Positions 8,678 to 17,768 of a DNA stretch of 35,970 nt are shown piece after piece. Source of the DNA: Hyphomicrobiales bacterium. Lineage in GTDB: Bacteria > Pseudomonadota > Alphaproteobacteria > Rhizobiales > Aestuariivirgaceae. Position 1 is the stretch's first letter. Each line of letters starts with the position of its first letter. The position numbers and the translations under genes are program-made. The stretch covers positions 1-35,970 of the forward strand of contig JAAURV010000002.1 in the NCBI GenBank assembly GCA_012032065.1, written 5' to 3'. The notes under the pieces were generated by a model. It had not been told where the DNA came from. It worked only from the letters and a program-made list of their open reading frames with translations, and searched no databases.

Positions 8678-9681
8678 ATGGGCAACATCAATCTCAGGAA
8701 TGTGCGCAAGGCTTTCGGTGATGCAGTCATCATCCCGGGCGCCGATCTCGATATCAAGAATGGCGAGTTCGTGGTCTTCGTCGGCCCATCCGGCTGCGGC
8801 AAGTCAACGCTTCTACGCCTCATCGCCGGTCTGGAAGATCTCACCTCGGGCGCCATCGAAATTGACGGCAAGAATGTGAGCAGTGCCGCGCCGTCGGAAC
8901 GTGGGCTCGCCATGGTGTTCCAGTCCTACGCGCTCTATCCGCATATGAGTGTACGCAACAATATCGCCTTCGGCCTCAAGATGGCGAACGTCCCGAAATC
9001 CGAGATCGATGAGAAGGTCGCCAAGGCCGCGGCAACACTGAATCTCACCGATTATCTCGACCGCAAGCCGCGCCAACTCTCCGGTGGCCAACGCCAGCGT
9101 GTTGCTATAGGCCGCGCCATCGTGCGTGAACCAGAAGCCTTTCTGTTCGACGAACCACTGTCGAACCTGGATGCGGCGCTGCGTGTCAACATGCGCGTTT
9201 TTATCATGCAGCTGCACCAAGACCTGGGCACCACCATGATCTACGTGACTCACGACCAGGTCGAGGCCATGACAATGGCCGACCGCATTGTGGTGCTGAA
9301 CCGCGGCAACATCGAACAGGTGGGCTCGCCGCTCGAGCTCTACAACAAGCCGCAATCGCTGTTCGTGGCGGGGTTCATCGGCTCGCCGAAGATGAATTTT
9401 GTCGCCGGCAAGGTTGCGGCGGGTCACAAGGCGCACACCATTGGAGTTCGGCCCGAACACATCGACATCGTCGCCGGCAAGGCGAGTGGCGGGGAACCAT
9501 CAAGCTCGCCGAGCATCTTGGAGCCGATGCGTTTCTTCATGTCGATGCCGGCGAGTGCGGCAATCTCATCGTGCGCGCCGACGGCGAGTATGACGGCAAG
9601 CCAGGCGACAAAATCGCGATGAAGCCCGATCCGCGGCGCATCCACCGGTTCGACGAAAGGGGCAGGGCCCTCAAGCAATAG
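8678..9681 (+). CDS. smoK: Sorbitol/mannitol ABC importer ATPase (SmoK), frameshift in TOBE region
   Basis: This is a MalK-type ATPase. Walker A GPSGCGKST (near residue 34), Q-loop FQSYALYP, signature LSGGQRQR, Walker B FLFDEPLSNLD and the switch His in VTHDQVEA are all present. After residue 268 (about position 9482) the first frame runs into unrelated sequence and stops at 9622. The next frame from 9484 continues with family-like sequence (EWRGTIKLAEHLGADAFLHV, then RIHRFDERGRALKQ) to TAG 9679-9681. Restoring one G in GGCAAGGCGAG repairs a 334-residue protein of normal length. The catalytic domain is complete, so even the unrepaired product could hydrolyse ATP, but it would lack the C-terminal regulatory TOBE half. 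Confidence 0.85.
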
Positions 9682-9713
9682 CTTGCGTTGCGTATTGCGG
9701 GCGGCCGAAGACG

Positions 9714-11321
9714 ATGAGCGAAACTTACGATTACATCATTGTCGGCGGCGGCTCCGCTGCCTGCGTTGCGGCCTACCGTTTGACCCGGGAGAAGAATGCA
9801 CGCGTGCTCATCGTGGAGCGCGGCCCCGCCAAGGCGCCGGGACTGTCGGCGTATCTGCTGCCCATGCCCGCCGCATGGATGAAAAGCATGAACGGCAGCT
9901 CGACTGTCGAAATGCATGTGCCCGTTCCCCAGAAACATCTGAACGGACGCGCGCCCGCCGTCGGGCAGGCGGCAATCCTGGGCGGAGGGTCGTGCATCAA
10001 CGGCATGGTCTACACCCGAGGCCAGCACGAAGATTACGATCACTGGGATGAGTTTCTGGGCGGCAACTCCGGCTGGGCATTCAAAGACATGCTGCCGCAT
10101 TTTCGCGGCATGGAGTGCAATCACAGCTTCCACAATCAGTGGCACGGCGTCGACGGGCGGCTGCATGTGTCGGACACCGGCGCCAAATGTCAGCTCACGG
10201 AGGACTATGTGCTTGCCGCGCAAGGGCTGGGCGTTCCGTTCAACCCGGACTTCAACGGGGCGAGCCAAAATGGCGTCGGCACAATGCAATACACCACGCA
10301 CCGTGGCAGGCGCTGCAATGCCGTGGAAGCGTTTGTCCAGCCGGCGCTCGAGACTGGACGGTTGACGATCAAGACAAACTGCCTGGTGTCTCGCATCATC
10401 GTGGAGAACGGCAGCTGCAAGGGGGTTGTATTCGGTGAGAATGGACAGGAAGTGGCGGCGCGGTGCGGCGCCGAGGTTTTGATGGCCGCCGGCACATATC
10501 ACACACCCAAAATTCTCATGCTTTCCGGGATCGGCCCGGCGTCTCACCTTGATGAACATGGGATCAGGACGCTTCTCGATCTCCCGGGTGTGGGCGAAAA
10601 CCTCCAAGATCATCATGAAGTGCCGGTCGTTGCGGGCACCAACGGCCACTTCGGTTATTTCGGAGAAGAAAAGGGCTTGAAAGCCTTACGCAACGGATTG
10701 CAGTATTTGCTGTTTCGATCTGGCCCTGTGGCGAGCGTGGGAGTCGAGGCCTGCGCCTATGTCGATCCCGACGGAGGCAAGCGCCCCACTATCAAGATGT
10801 ACTGCATTCCCACTGTTTATGTGGATGGCGATGTCAAGGAGGTTGCGCCGCAGGACGGCGTGACACTCAATGCCTGCCTTCTGCGGCCAAGGTCGCGCGG
10901 AACCGTGCGGCTCCGCTCCAAAGATCCGTTGACGCAGCCTGTTGTCGACAACAACTATCTGGCCGAGCCCGACGATTTGCGGCTTGAAATCGCGGGGCTG
11001 CGTTTTGCCCGCGAAATTCTCAAGTCGAACCCGTTGTCGAAGCGCGTGACGCGGGAATTGCTTCCGGGACCTGATGTCACGGACGATGCCGGTCTTGCGA
11101 CTCACTGCCGGCGCACGGTCAAAACCAATTGGCATCCTGTCGGCACCTGCCGCATGGGCAGCGACGGCGATGCCAACGCCGTGTTGGATACCAAGCTCCG
11201 CGTGCGCGGCATCCAGAACCTGCGCGTTATCGATGCATCCGCCATGCCCTTCATTCCCTCCGGAAACACCAATGCACCAACCATGGCACTCGCGCACCGT
11301 GCGATGGATTTCATCAACTGA
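9714..11321 (+). CDS. GMC-family FAD oxidoreductase (choline/alcohol dehydrogenase-like)
   Basis: This 535-residue flavoenzyme oxidises an alcohol group with FAD. The N-terminal Rossmann motif is YIIVGGGSAACVAA with the acidic partner Glu in LIVERG; the third glycine of the usual GxGxxG is Ala. The FAD signature region AILGGGSCINGMVYTRG is intact. The active-site pair is His474 (NWHPVGTCRMG) and Asn518 (SGNTNAPT), the same 44-residue spacing as His466/Asn510 of choline oxidase. No signal peptide is seen, so it is probably cytoplasmic. It sits 32 bases after smoK and 14 before mtlK, where a short-chain sorbitol dehydrogenase (SmoS) is often found. It may oxidise a polyol or sugar taken up by SmoEFGK, but the substrate is not proven by sequence. 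Confidence 0.85.
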   Translation: MSETYDYIIVGGGSAACVAAYRLTREKNARVLIVERGPAKAPGLSAYLLPMPAAWMKSMNGSSTVEMHVPVPQKHLNGRAPAVGQAAILGGGSCINGMVYTRGQHEDYDHWDEFLGGNSGWAFKDMLPHFRGMECNHSFHNQWHGVDGRLHVSDTGAKCQLTEDYVLAAQGLGVPFNPDFNGASQNGVGTMQYTTHRGRRCNAVEAFVQPALETGRLTIKTNCLVSRIIVENGSCKGVVFGENGQEVAARCGAEVLMAAGTYHTPKILMLSGIGPASHLDEHGIRTLLDLPGVGENLQDHHEVPVVAGTNGHFGYFGEEKGLKALRNGLQYLLFRSGPVASVGVEACAYVDPDGGKRPTIKMYCIPTVYVDGDVKEVAPQDGVTLNACLLRPRSRGTVRLRSKDPLTQPVVDNNYLAEPDDLRLEIAGLRFAREILKSNPLSKRVTRELLPGPDVTDDAGLATHCRRTVKTNWHPVGTCRMGSDGDANAVLDTKLRVRGIQNLRVIDASAMPFIPSGNTNAPTMALAHRAMDFIN

Positions 11322-11335
11322 GAGGGATTTCCGGC

Positions 11336-12808
11336 ATGGCACACAAACTCTCGCTCGCCACACTCGGCAGCCTCGGTTCCAAGGTCGCGGTGCCCAAATA
11401 CATGCGCCAGTCGTTGTCGCCGGGCATTCTCCACATCGGGACCGGGAATTTCCACCGCGCACATCAAGGCGCATATCTCGATGGTCTGTTCAATACCGGG
11501 AAGGGTCACGACTGGGCCATTGTCGGCACAGGCGTCCGCGATGCCGACAAGCAGATGATGGAAGCCCTCAAGGACCAGGACTATCTGACGACACTGGTGG
11601 AACAGGAAGCGGCTACCAGCAGGGCGCGCGTAACTGGCGTCATGATCGATTTTATATCGCCGGATGACCGTTCCTTGCTTGTTAAAACGCTGGCCGATCC
11701 AAAGATCAGAATCGTCTCGCTGACAGTAACTGAAGGCGGTTACTTCATCGATCCGGCGACGGGCGAGTTCAATCCCGGCGACCCGCAAATCAAGCAGGAC
11801 GGAGCAAATCCAAACGATCCCAGAACCGCATTTGGCCTCATCGCGCTTGGCCTCGCGCGCCGCAGAGCCTCAGGGATCAAGCCGTTCACCGTCATGTGCT
11901 GCGACAACATTCCCCACAACGGCATCGTGACGAAGAACGCCGTCGCAGGTATAGCGCGGCTCGGCGATCGAGGATTGGCCGCGTGGATCGAGGACAACGT
12001 CGCCTTCCCAAACGCCATGGTGGACCGCATCACGCCGGCAACGACGGACCGCGAGCGCAAGATGCTGCTGCAGGATTACGATATCGAGGATAACTGGCCA
12101 GTTTATTGCGAAGAGTTCATCCAGTGGGTTCTGGAAGACGAATTCTGCAACGGGAGGCCAGCGCTCGAAGAGGTTGGCGTACAGTTCGTGCCCGATGTGA
12201 CGCCATTCGAATTCATGAAAATCCGCATTCTCAACGGCGGGCATGCGACGATTGCTTATCCTGGGCGGCTGCTTGACGTGCACTTCGTGCACGATGCGAT
12301 GAACCATCCGTTGATCGGCGGTTTTTTCGCCAAGCTCGAGCGCGAGGAAATCATGCCGACGGTGCCGCCGGTTCCCGGTGTTGTGCTTGACGACTATACT
12401 CAACTCATCCATCGCCGCTTCTCGAACCCCAAGATCGGCGACACGATTGCGCGGCTTGCTTTCGATGGTTCGAACCGCCAGCCCAAATTTATCGTGCCGG
12501 TCGTGCGCGATCAGCTGAGTGCGGGGCGGAGCGTCAATGGCCTGGCGCTCGAGTCGGCGTTGTGGTGCCGTCACTGCGCGGGAACATCGGATAGCGGCAA
12601 ACCGACCGGGCCGAACGATCCCATCTGGGACCGCCTGGAAAAGACCGCGCAACAGGCGAAGAGCAATCCGGCGGTATGGCTCGGCATGCAGGACATCTAT
12701 GGCGATACCGCGCAGGCCCCGGCATTTTCGGGCGCGTTCTCGCGCTGGCTAAATGCGCTGTGGGCCAAGGGGACAGAAGCGGCGCTGAAAGATTATCTTG
12801 CGGGCTGA
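11336..12808 (+). CDS. mtlK: Mannitol 2-dehydrogenase (long-chain polyol dehydrogenase)
   Basis: This 490-residue NAD-dependent enzyme converts D-mannitol to D-fructose and probably accepts related polyols. The nucleotide-binding N-terminus reads ILHIGTGNFHRAHQ. The long-chain polyol dehydrogenase signature FMKIRILNGGHA supplies the catalytic triad at Lys295, Asn300 and His303. A further marker is FCNGRPALEEVGVQFV. ATG 11336 follows GAGAGGGA at about 9 bases; the frame is open further upstream but there overlaps the GMC gene. It is the last gene of the polyol run. The fructose produced would need a kinase; the only candidate in this window is the P-loop kinase at 3623. Confidence 0.9.
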   Translation: MAHKLSLATLGSLGSKVAVPKYMRQSLSPGILHIGTGNFHRAHQGAYLDGLFNTGKGHDWAIVGTGVRDADKQMMEALKDQDYLTTLVEQEAATSRARVTGVMIDFISPDDRSLLVKTLADPKIRIVSLTVTEGGYFIDPATGEFNPGDPQIKQDGANPNDPRTAFGLIALGLARRRASGIKPFTVMCCDNIPHNGIVTKNAVAGIARLGDRGLAAWIEDNVAFPNAMVDRITPATTDRERKMLLQDYDIEDNWPVYCEEFIQWVLEDEFCNGRPALEEVGVQFVPDVTPFEFMKIRILNGGHATIAYPGRLLDVHFVHDAMNHPLIGGFFAKLEREEIMPTVPPVPGVVLDDYTQLIHRRFSNPKIGDTIARLAFDGSNRQPKFIVPVVRDQLSAGRSVNGLALESALWCRHCAGTSDSGKPTGPNDPIWDRLEKTAQQAKSNPAVWLGMQDIYGDTAQAPAFSGAFSRWLNALWAKGTEAALKDYLAG

Positions 12809-12828
12809 GCATCACGCCTGTGTATAAT
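12798..12828 (+). promoter_or_regulatory. Candidate promoter for the flavoprotein gene
   Basis: A perfect -10 hexamer TATAAT lies at 12823-12828, with a weak -35 (TTGCGG, 12798-12803) 19 bases upstream overlapping the end of mtlK. Transcription from it would begin near 12835, favouring translation from ATG 12851 over the in-frame ATG at 12827. Confidence 0.4.
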
Positions 12829-12850
12829 GGCGGGTTCGATGGGGAGGCAG

Positions 12851-14915
12851 ATGCGCGACGCCCGCTACGACATTCTATTCGACTCCGTCAAGATCGGGCC
12901 GGTCACGGCGAAGAACCGTTTTTATCAGGTGCCGCATTGCAACGGCGGCGGCTATCGCGATCCTTCGGCGGCGGCGGAGATGAGGCGGATCAAGAGCGAA
13001 GGCGGCTGGGGCGTCATCTTCACCGAGCAGGTGGAGATCCATCACACCTCCGAGATCACGCCCTTCATTGAGCTTCGCATCTGGGATGACGAAGATATCC
13101 CGGCGCTTGCCAGGATGGCCGATGCCATTCATTCGAACGGCGCGCTTGCGGGCATCGAGCTTGCCTACAGCGGCGCCAACGGGCCGAACCTTTACACGCG
13201 CGAAGTGCCGCTTGCGCCGATGCATACGCCGATCCTTACCTTCACCAGCGATCCGGTTCAGGCGCGCGCCATGGACAAGGAGGACATCCGCAATCTCCGC
13301 CACTGGCACAAGTTGGCCTATCGCCGCTCGAAGCGGGCGGGCTACGACATTCTCTGCCTCTACGGCGCGCATGGCTTCGGCGCGATTCAGCACTTCCTCT
13401 CGCCGCGGACAAATCAGCGTACGGATGAATATGGCGGCTCGCTGGAGAACCGCGCGCGCCTTCTGAAGGAGTTGATCTCCGACGCGCACGACGAGGTCGG
13501 AGATAGCTGCGCTATCGCGGTCCGGCTTTCACTGGACGAGTTGGCGGGCGATAGCGGTTTCACCAACAGCCAGCTTCGCGATCTTATCGCCATGCATGCG
13601 GAACTTCCCGATATCTGGGATTTCGCGCATGGAACATGGGAAGCATGTTCCGCCACCTCGCGCTTTGCCGGCGAAGCGCGCAGGAGGACTTGATCCGCGG
13701 CCTCAAAGCGCTGACGCCGCGCCCTGTCGTGGGTGTGGGCCGTTTCACATCGCCGGATGCGATGGTGCGGCAAGTGAAGAGCGGCATTCTCGATTTGGTC
13801 GGCGCCGCGCGGCCATCGATTGCCGATCCATTTTTGCCGAAGAAGATCGAGCAAGGGGAACTCGACGACATTCGCGAATGCATCGGCTGCAATATCTGCG
13901 TCTCTGGAGACATGACCATGTCGATTTCCCGCTGCACGCAGAACTCGTCCTTCATGGAGGAGTGGCGAAAGGGCTGGCATCCGGAGCGCATCAAGGCAAG
14001 GGCTTCTCAGTCGAAGGTGCTGGTTGTGGGCGCGGGCCCGCCGGACTCTCGGCGGCGCACAAGCTTGGTCTTCGCGGCTATGAGGTCTCGCTTGCGGAAG
14101 CAACCACGGAACTGGGCGGGCGCGTGAGCTTCGAAAGCCGTCTTCCCGGTCTTTCGGCGTGGGCGAGAGTGCGCGACTATCGCGCGGGCCAGATCGCGAA
14201 GTTCTCCAATGTGACGGTTTACCGCGACTCCAGACTGACGGCGGACGACATTCTCGATTTTGGTTTCGAACACGTGGCCATTGCGACCGGCGCCGATTGG
14301 AGGCGGGATGGCGTGGCGCGTTACAATCTGTTGCCCATACCGGTTTCACAGGAAGCCATTGTCATGACTCCGGATGACATCATGGCCGGGCAGCGGCCCA
14401 AGGGCCGTGTCGTCATCCACGACGACGATCACTACTATCTGGCGGGCGTGCTCGCCGAACTTCTTGTCGCCGAAGGAACAAAGGTCACCTTCGTCACCCC
14501 TTCGGCGAAAGTTTCCGAATGGGCAGGCAATACTCTGGAGCAGGGGCGCATTCAATCGCGGCTGATGTCGCTTGGCGTGTCACTGGAACTCAGTCAGGCT
14601 GTGACCGCCGTGAAGCAGGGAAGCGTCGAAGCCACTTGTACATACACCGGACGGACGCGAGACCTGCCTTGCGACGCAACAGTCCTGGTGACGGCGCGGC
14701 TTCCCCGCGATCAGCTTTACCTTGACTTGAGGAACCGGGAGGCCGAGTGGGCGGATCGGGGCATCCGTAGCGTCAAGGTGATTGGCGATGCCAATGCCCC
14801 AGCCGCCATCGCCTGGGCGACTTATGCAGGGCACCGATATGCCGAAGAATTGGACATGCCGCCCATTGGCGATTCATTGCCGTTCCGGCGCGAGATCGCG
14901 GCATTGAAATCGTGA
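12851..14915 (+). CDS. Iron-sulfur flavoprotein of TMADH / dimethylglycine demethylase type, two frameshifts
   Basis: The repaired product is about 688 residues and has two halves. The N-terminal OYE-like FMN barrel reads YGAHGFGAIQHFLSP then NQRTDEYGGSLENRARLL. A 4Fe-4S motif follows (CIGCNICV, then Cys 12 residues on, near 13880-13935), and after it an FAD/NAD-type domain with GAGPAGLSAAHKLGLRGYEV. This is the architecture of trimethylamine, histamine and dimethylglycine/N-methylproline demethylases. Two one-base losses break it: near 13666 (GAAGGC read as GAAGC) and near 14038 (GGCCCGGCC read as GGCCCGCC). Frames are 12851-13670, about 13670-14037, then 14038-14915. The start ATG 12851 has GGGGAGG just upstream. 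With the Pot-type importer beside it, a methylated amine is the likely substrate. Confidence 0.8.
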
Positions 14916-14969
14916 GGCGGAATGCGCCAAACTCCTTCCGCGAGATAACGGCGATCATGAGGGGTTCAG

Positions 14970-16052
14970 GTGAAGCCTGCGGTTGAGGCGAAATCGGTTT
15001 CGAAAATCTATGAAACCGCGGGACATGCGCCGGTAAAGGCGCTGGATAACGTCTCACTGGCTATTGCCGAGAACGAGTTCTTCACGCTGCTTGGACCATC
15101 GGGCTGCGGCAAGACCACACTGTTGAGGCTTATCGCGGGATTTGAGTTTCCAAACGGCGGCCACATCCTGCTTCAAGGGCAGGACATCGCACATCTTCCG
15201 CCGGACAAGCGGCCCGTGAACACGGTGTTTCAGCACTACGCGCTCTTTCCGCACATGACGGTCGCGCAGAACGTGGCCTTTGGCTTACGGATGCTGAAGC
15301 GGCCTCAAGCCGAGATCGGCGATTCGGTCCGCCAGGCGCTGGCGCTCGTCAAGATGGAGGCCTATGGCGCGCGGCGGCCTTCGCAGCTTTCAGGTGGCCA
15401 ACAGCAGCGCGTTGCCTTCGCGCGGGCTATCGCGCCTCATCCTAAAGTTCTTTTGCTCGACGAACCGCTTTCGGCGCTCGATCTAAAACTTCGGCAGGCG
15501 ATGCGGCTCGAACTCAAACGTTTGCAACGCGAAACGGGCATCACCTTCATCTTCGTGACCCACGATCAGGAAGAAGCGCTCACCATGTCCGACCGGATCG
15601 CGGTGATGTCGGCGGGACATGTTCAGCAGGTAGGGGAGCCGCTCGCCATCTACGAAAGCCCAGTCAACCGGTTTGTCGCCGACTTCATCGGCGATTCGAA
15701 CTTCCTCGATGGCGCCGTTGTGAAGACCGCCAAAGGCGGGGCGTTGATAAAAGTGGCGCCAAACTTCCTGATTGAAACATCCGCGGCCGGCGCCGCGAAG
15801 GGAGACAAGGTGTCTTTGGCCTTGCGTCCCGAAAAGATAACCCTCGCCCAGCCCGTGAAAGGCTTGCCGCGCGGCGTAGTCCGGGAAGCCGTCTATATCG
15901 GAAACAGCACGACTTACATGGTCGAGATCGATGGAGGCATTGGCGTTACCGTCCGCGAATCCAACAGCTTGTCAGGCCAAAGCCACTTTGCGGTGGGTGA
16001 TAGAGTGGGCGTTGTCGTCGAGGCGGGCGCCGCGCGCCTGTTGGCGGGCTGA
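14970..16052 (+). CDS. Polyamine/amine-type ABC importer ATPase (PotA-like)
   Basis: This 360-residue ATPase has all canonical motifs: Walker A GPSGCGKTT (near residue 41), signature LSGGQQQRVAFARA, Walker B VLLLDEPLSALD, switch His in VTHDQEEALTMSDR, and a C-terminal TOBE domain (ALRPEKITL, then VYIGNSTTYMVEI) typical of PotA. The GTG at 14970 is preceded by GAGGGG. It begins 54 bases after the flavoprotein gene and its stop overlaps the ATG of the first permease (TGATG). Substrate specificity of Pot-like systems is broad (polyamines, betaines, other amines); the flavoprotein neighbour suggests an N-methylated compound. Confidence 0.88.
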   Translation: MKPAVEAKSVSKIYETAGHAPVKALDNVSLAIAENEFFTLLGPSGCGKTTLLRLIAGFEFPNGGHILLQGQDIAHLPPDKRPVNTVFQHYALFPHMTVAQNVAFGLRMLKRPQAEIGDSVRQALALVKMEAYGARRPSQLSGGQQQRVAFARAIAPHPKVLLLDEPLSALDLKLRQAMRLELKRLQRETGITFIFVTHDQEEALTMSDRIAVMSAGHVQQVGEPLAIYESPVNRFVADFIGDSNFLDGAVVKTAKGGALIKVAPNFLIETSAAGAAKGDKVSLALRPEKITLAQPVKGLPRGVVREAVYIGNSTTYMVEIDGGIGVTVRESNSLSGQSHFAVGDRVGVVVEAGAARLLAG

Positions 16053-16942
16053 TGCAACGCACGCAAATCTCGGCATGGTTGGGCGTTGCGCCTGCATGGT
16101 TTGTGATCGGCATATTCGGCGTTCTGCCGATGCTGATCATGCTTGGCATTTCGTTCATGGTTGCCGATCCCTATGGCGGTGTTGAACCTGCATACTCGCA
16201 TGAAGCTTATATTCAGTTCCTCTTCGAACGCGATCTCGACGACTCGCTGATCTTCAATCCGATCTATCTGAACATCGTTTTGCGCTCGGTTGGGCTTGCA
16301 GCGATCACGACCGCCCTATGTCTGATCGTGGGCCTGCCCGTGGCATACTTCATAGCGCGGCAGCCGGAGAGCCGCCGCGATGTGCTGATCCTGCTGATCA
16401 CAATTCCGTTCTGGACCAATCTCCTGATCCGCACCTATGCGTGGATATTGATCCTCACTCGCAATGGCGTCGTCGATGCCCGGTTGCAGTCGGTGGGTTT
16501 CGAGGCGGGGACATTCGATCTGCTCTACACCAATACCGCGGTTCTGATCGGCCTCGTTTACAGCTATCTGCCGTTCATGGTTCTGCCGCTCTACGCCAGC
16601 CTCGAAAAAATGGACTTCCGGCTGGCCGAGGCGGCTAGCGATCTTTACGCCAATCGTTGGCGCGTTGCGTGGGAGGTGATCCTGCCACTTGCCAAACCCG
16701 GCATCGTCGCCGGGTGTCTGCTGGTGTTCGTGCCATCTATCGGGGCGTTCATCGCGCCCGATCTGCTTGGTGGCGGCAAGCGGATGATGCTGGGCAGCCT
16801 TATCTATTTCCAGTTCGCAACGGCGCGAAACTGGCCCTTCGGCGCGGCGGTGTCGATACTGCTCATGGCGTTCGTGATGCTGGCGCTGCTTGTCTACGCG
16901 CGAGTTAACAAGGGGCAGGGCCTTCCTGCCGGGGGACATTGA
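16052..16942 (+). CDS. Polyamine/amine-type ABC permease (PotB-like)
   Basis: This 296-residue permease has about six membrane segments, the first around residues 10-32. Family landmarks are PFWTNLLIRTYAWILIL near residue 113, the coupling loop RLAEAASDLYANRWRVAWEVILPLAKPG near 190, and VPSIGAFIAPDLLGGGKRMMLG after it, all typical of PotB/PotH. Its ATG overlaps the ATPase stop, and its own stop (16940-16942) overlaps the next ATG. Intact and clearly co-translated. Confidence 0.88.
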   Translation: MQRTQISAWLGVAPAWFVIGIFGVLPMLIMLGISFMVADPYGGVEPAYSHEAYIQFLFERDLDDSLIFNPIYLNIVLRSVGLAAITTALCLIVGLPVAYFIARQPESRRDVLILLITIPFWTNLLIRTYAWILILTRNGVVDARLQSVGFEAGTFDLLYTNTAVLIGLVYSYLPFMVLPLYASLEKMDFRLAEAASDLYANRWRVAWEVILPLAKPGIVAGCLLVFVPSIGAFIAPDLLGGGKRMMLGSLIYFQFATARNWPFGAAVSILLMAFVMLALLVYARVNKGQGLPAGGH

Positions 16943-17742
16943 TGCGCAGCCACGTGGGACAATACCCGGGTTTGCGCATATGGGCGGCGCTCTTCTTTGT
17001 ATTTCTCTATGCACCGATGGTTGTACTCATCAGCTATTCCTTCAATACGAACAAGCTGGCGATGATTTGGGGCGGGTTTTCGGTCCGCTGGTACGAGAAG
17101 CTGTTCACGACGGGCGGCATCGCGGACGCAGCGTTTAATTCTCTCGTCGTTGCCGTCATCGCCACAACGGTGGCCGTCGTCATCGCCATCGCGGCAGCAC
17201 TCGTGCTGGTCCGGCAGCGGCCGTTCGGTGGAGCAGGTATATCGACGGCGCTGATTTCCATGCCGTTGATCGTGCCGGAGATCGTCACAGCCGTGGCGAC
17301 GCTGATGTTCTTCGTCATCGCCAAGGCGGCGATCGGTTTCGATTTCGGCATCGGCAACATCGTTCTGGCCCATATCGTGTTCTGCATTCCCTTCGCTTTC
17401 ATGCCGATCCGGGCGCGGCTCTCAGACATGGATGGCACGATGGAGCAGGCGGCGCGCGATCTTTACGCAACGCCATGGCAGGCGTTCCGCTACGTGACGC
17501 TGCCGATTCTGATGCCAGGCGTGATTGCAGGCGCCATGCTGTCGTTCGTCATTTCGCTCGACGATTTCATCATCACGCAGATGATTTCCGGCCCTGGAAC
17601 GACGACGCTTCCGGTCTACATCTATTCCATGATCCGCAACGGCATCACGCCGGAGGTGAACGCCGCATCCACAATTCTGATTGCAGCCTCGACCGTGCTC
17701 GTGACAATCTACTGGTACGTATCGCGGCCCAATGCGAAGTGA
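16942..17742 (+). CDS. Polyamine/amine-type ABC permease (PotC-like)
   Basis: This 266-residue second permease is of the PotC/PotI type. Markers are FFVFLYAPMVVLISYSFN in membrane segment 1, the coupling loop TMEQAARDLYATPWQAFRYVTLPILMPG near residue 173, and the C-terminal SLDDFIITQMISGPGTTTLPVYIY. ATG 16942 overlaps the previous stop; a TTG three bases earlier is in frame but less likely. A 26-base gap with AGGAGGA leads to the binding protein gene. Confidence 0.88.
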   Translation: MRSHVGQYPGLRIWAALFFVFLYAPMVVLISYSFNTNKLAMIWGGFSVRWYEKLFTTGGIADAAFNSLVVAVIATTVAVVIAIAAALVLVRQRPFGGAGISTALISMPLIVPEIVTAVATLMFFVIAKAAIGFDFGIGNIVLAHIVFCIPFAFMPIRARLSDMDGTMEQAARDLYATPWQAFRYVTLPILMPGVIAGAMLSFVISLDDFIITQMISGPGTTTLPVYIYSMIRNGITPEVNAASTILIAASTVLVTIYWYVSRPNAK

Positions 17743-17768
17743 AGTGAATCAAACAGGAGGAACGCCAA

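Noticed and set aside
12851..14915. Calling the flavoprotein gene a pseudogene
   Set aside because: Both breaks are single lost bases in GG-type runs and all cofactor motifs remain in the right order; the same error type recurs across the window, so sequence error is the simpler explanation.
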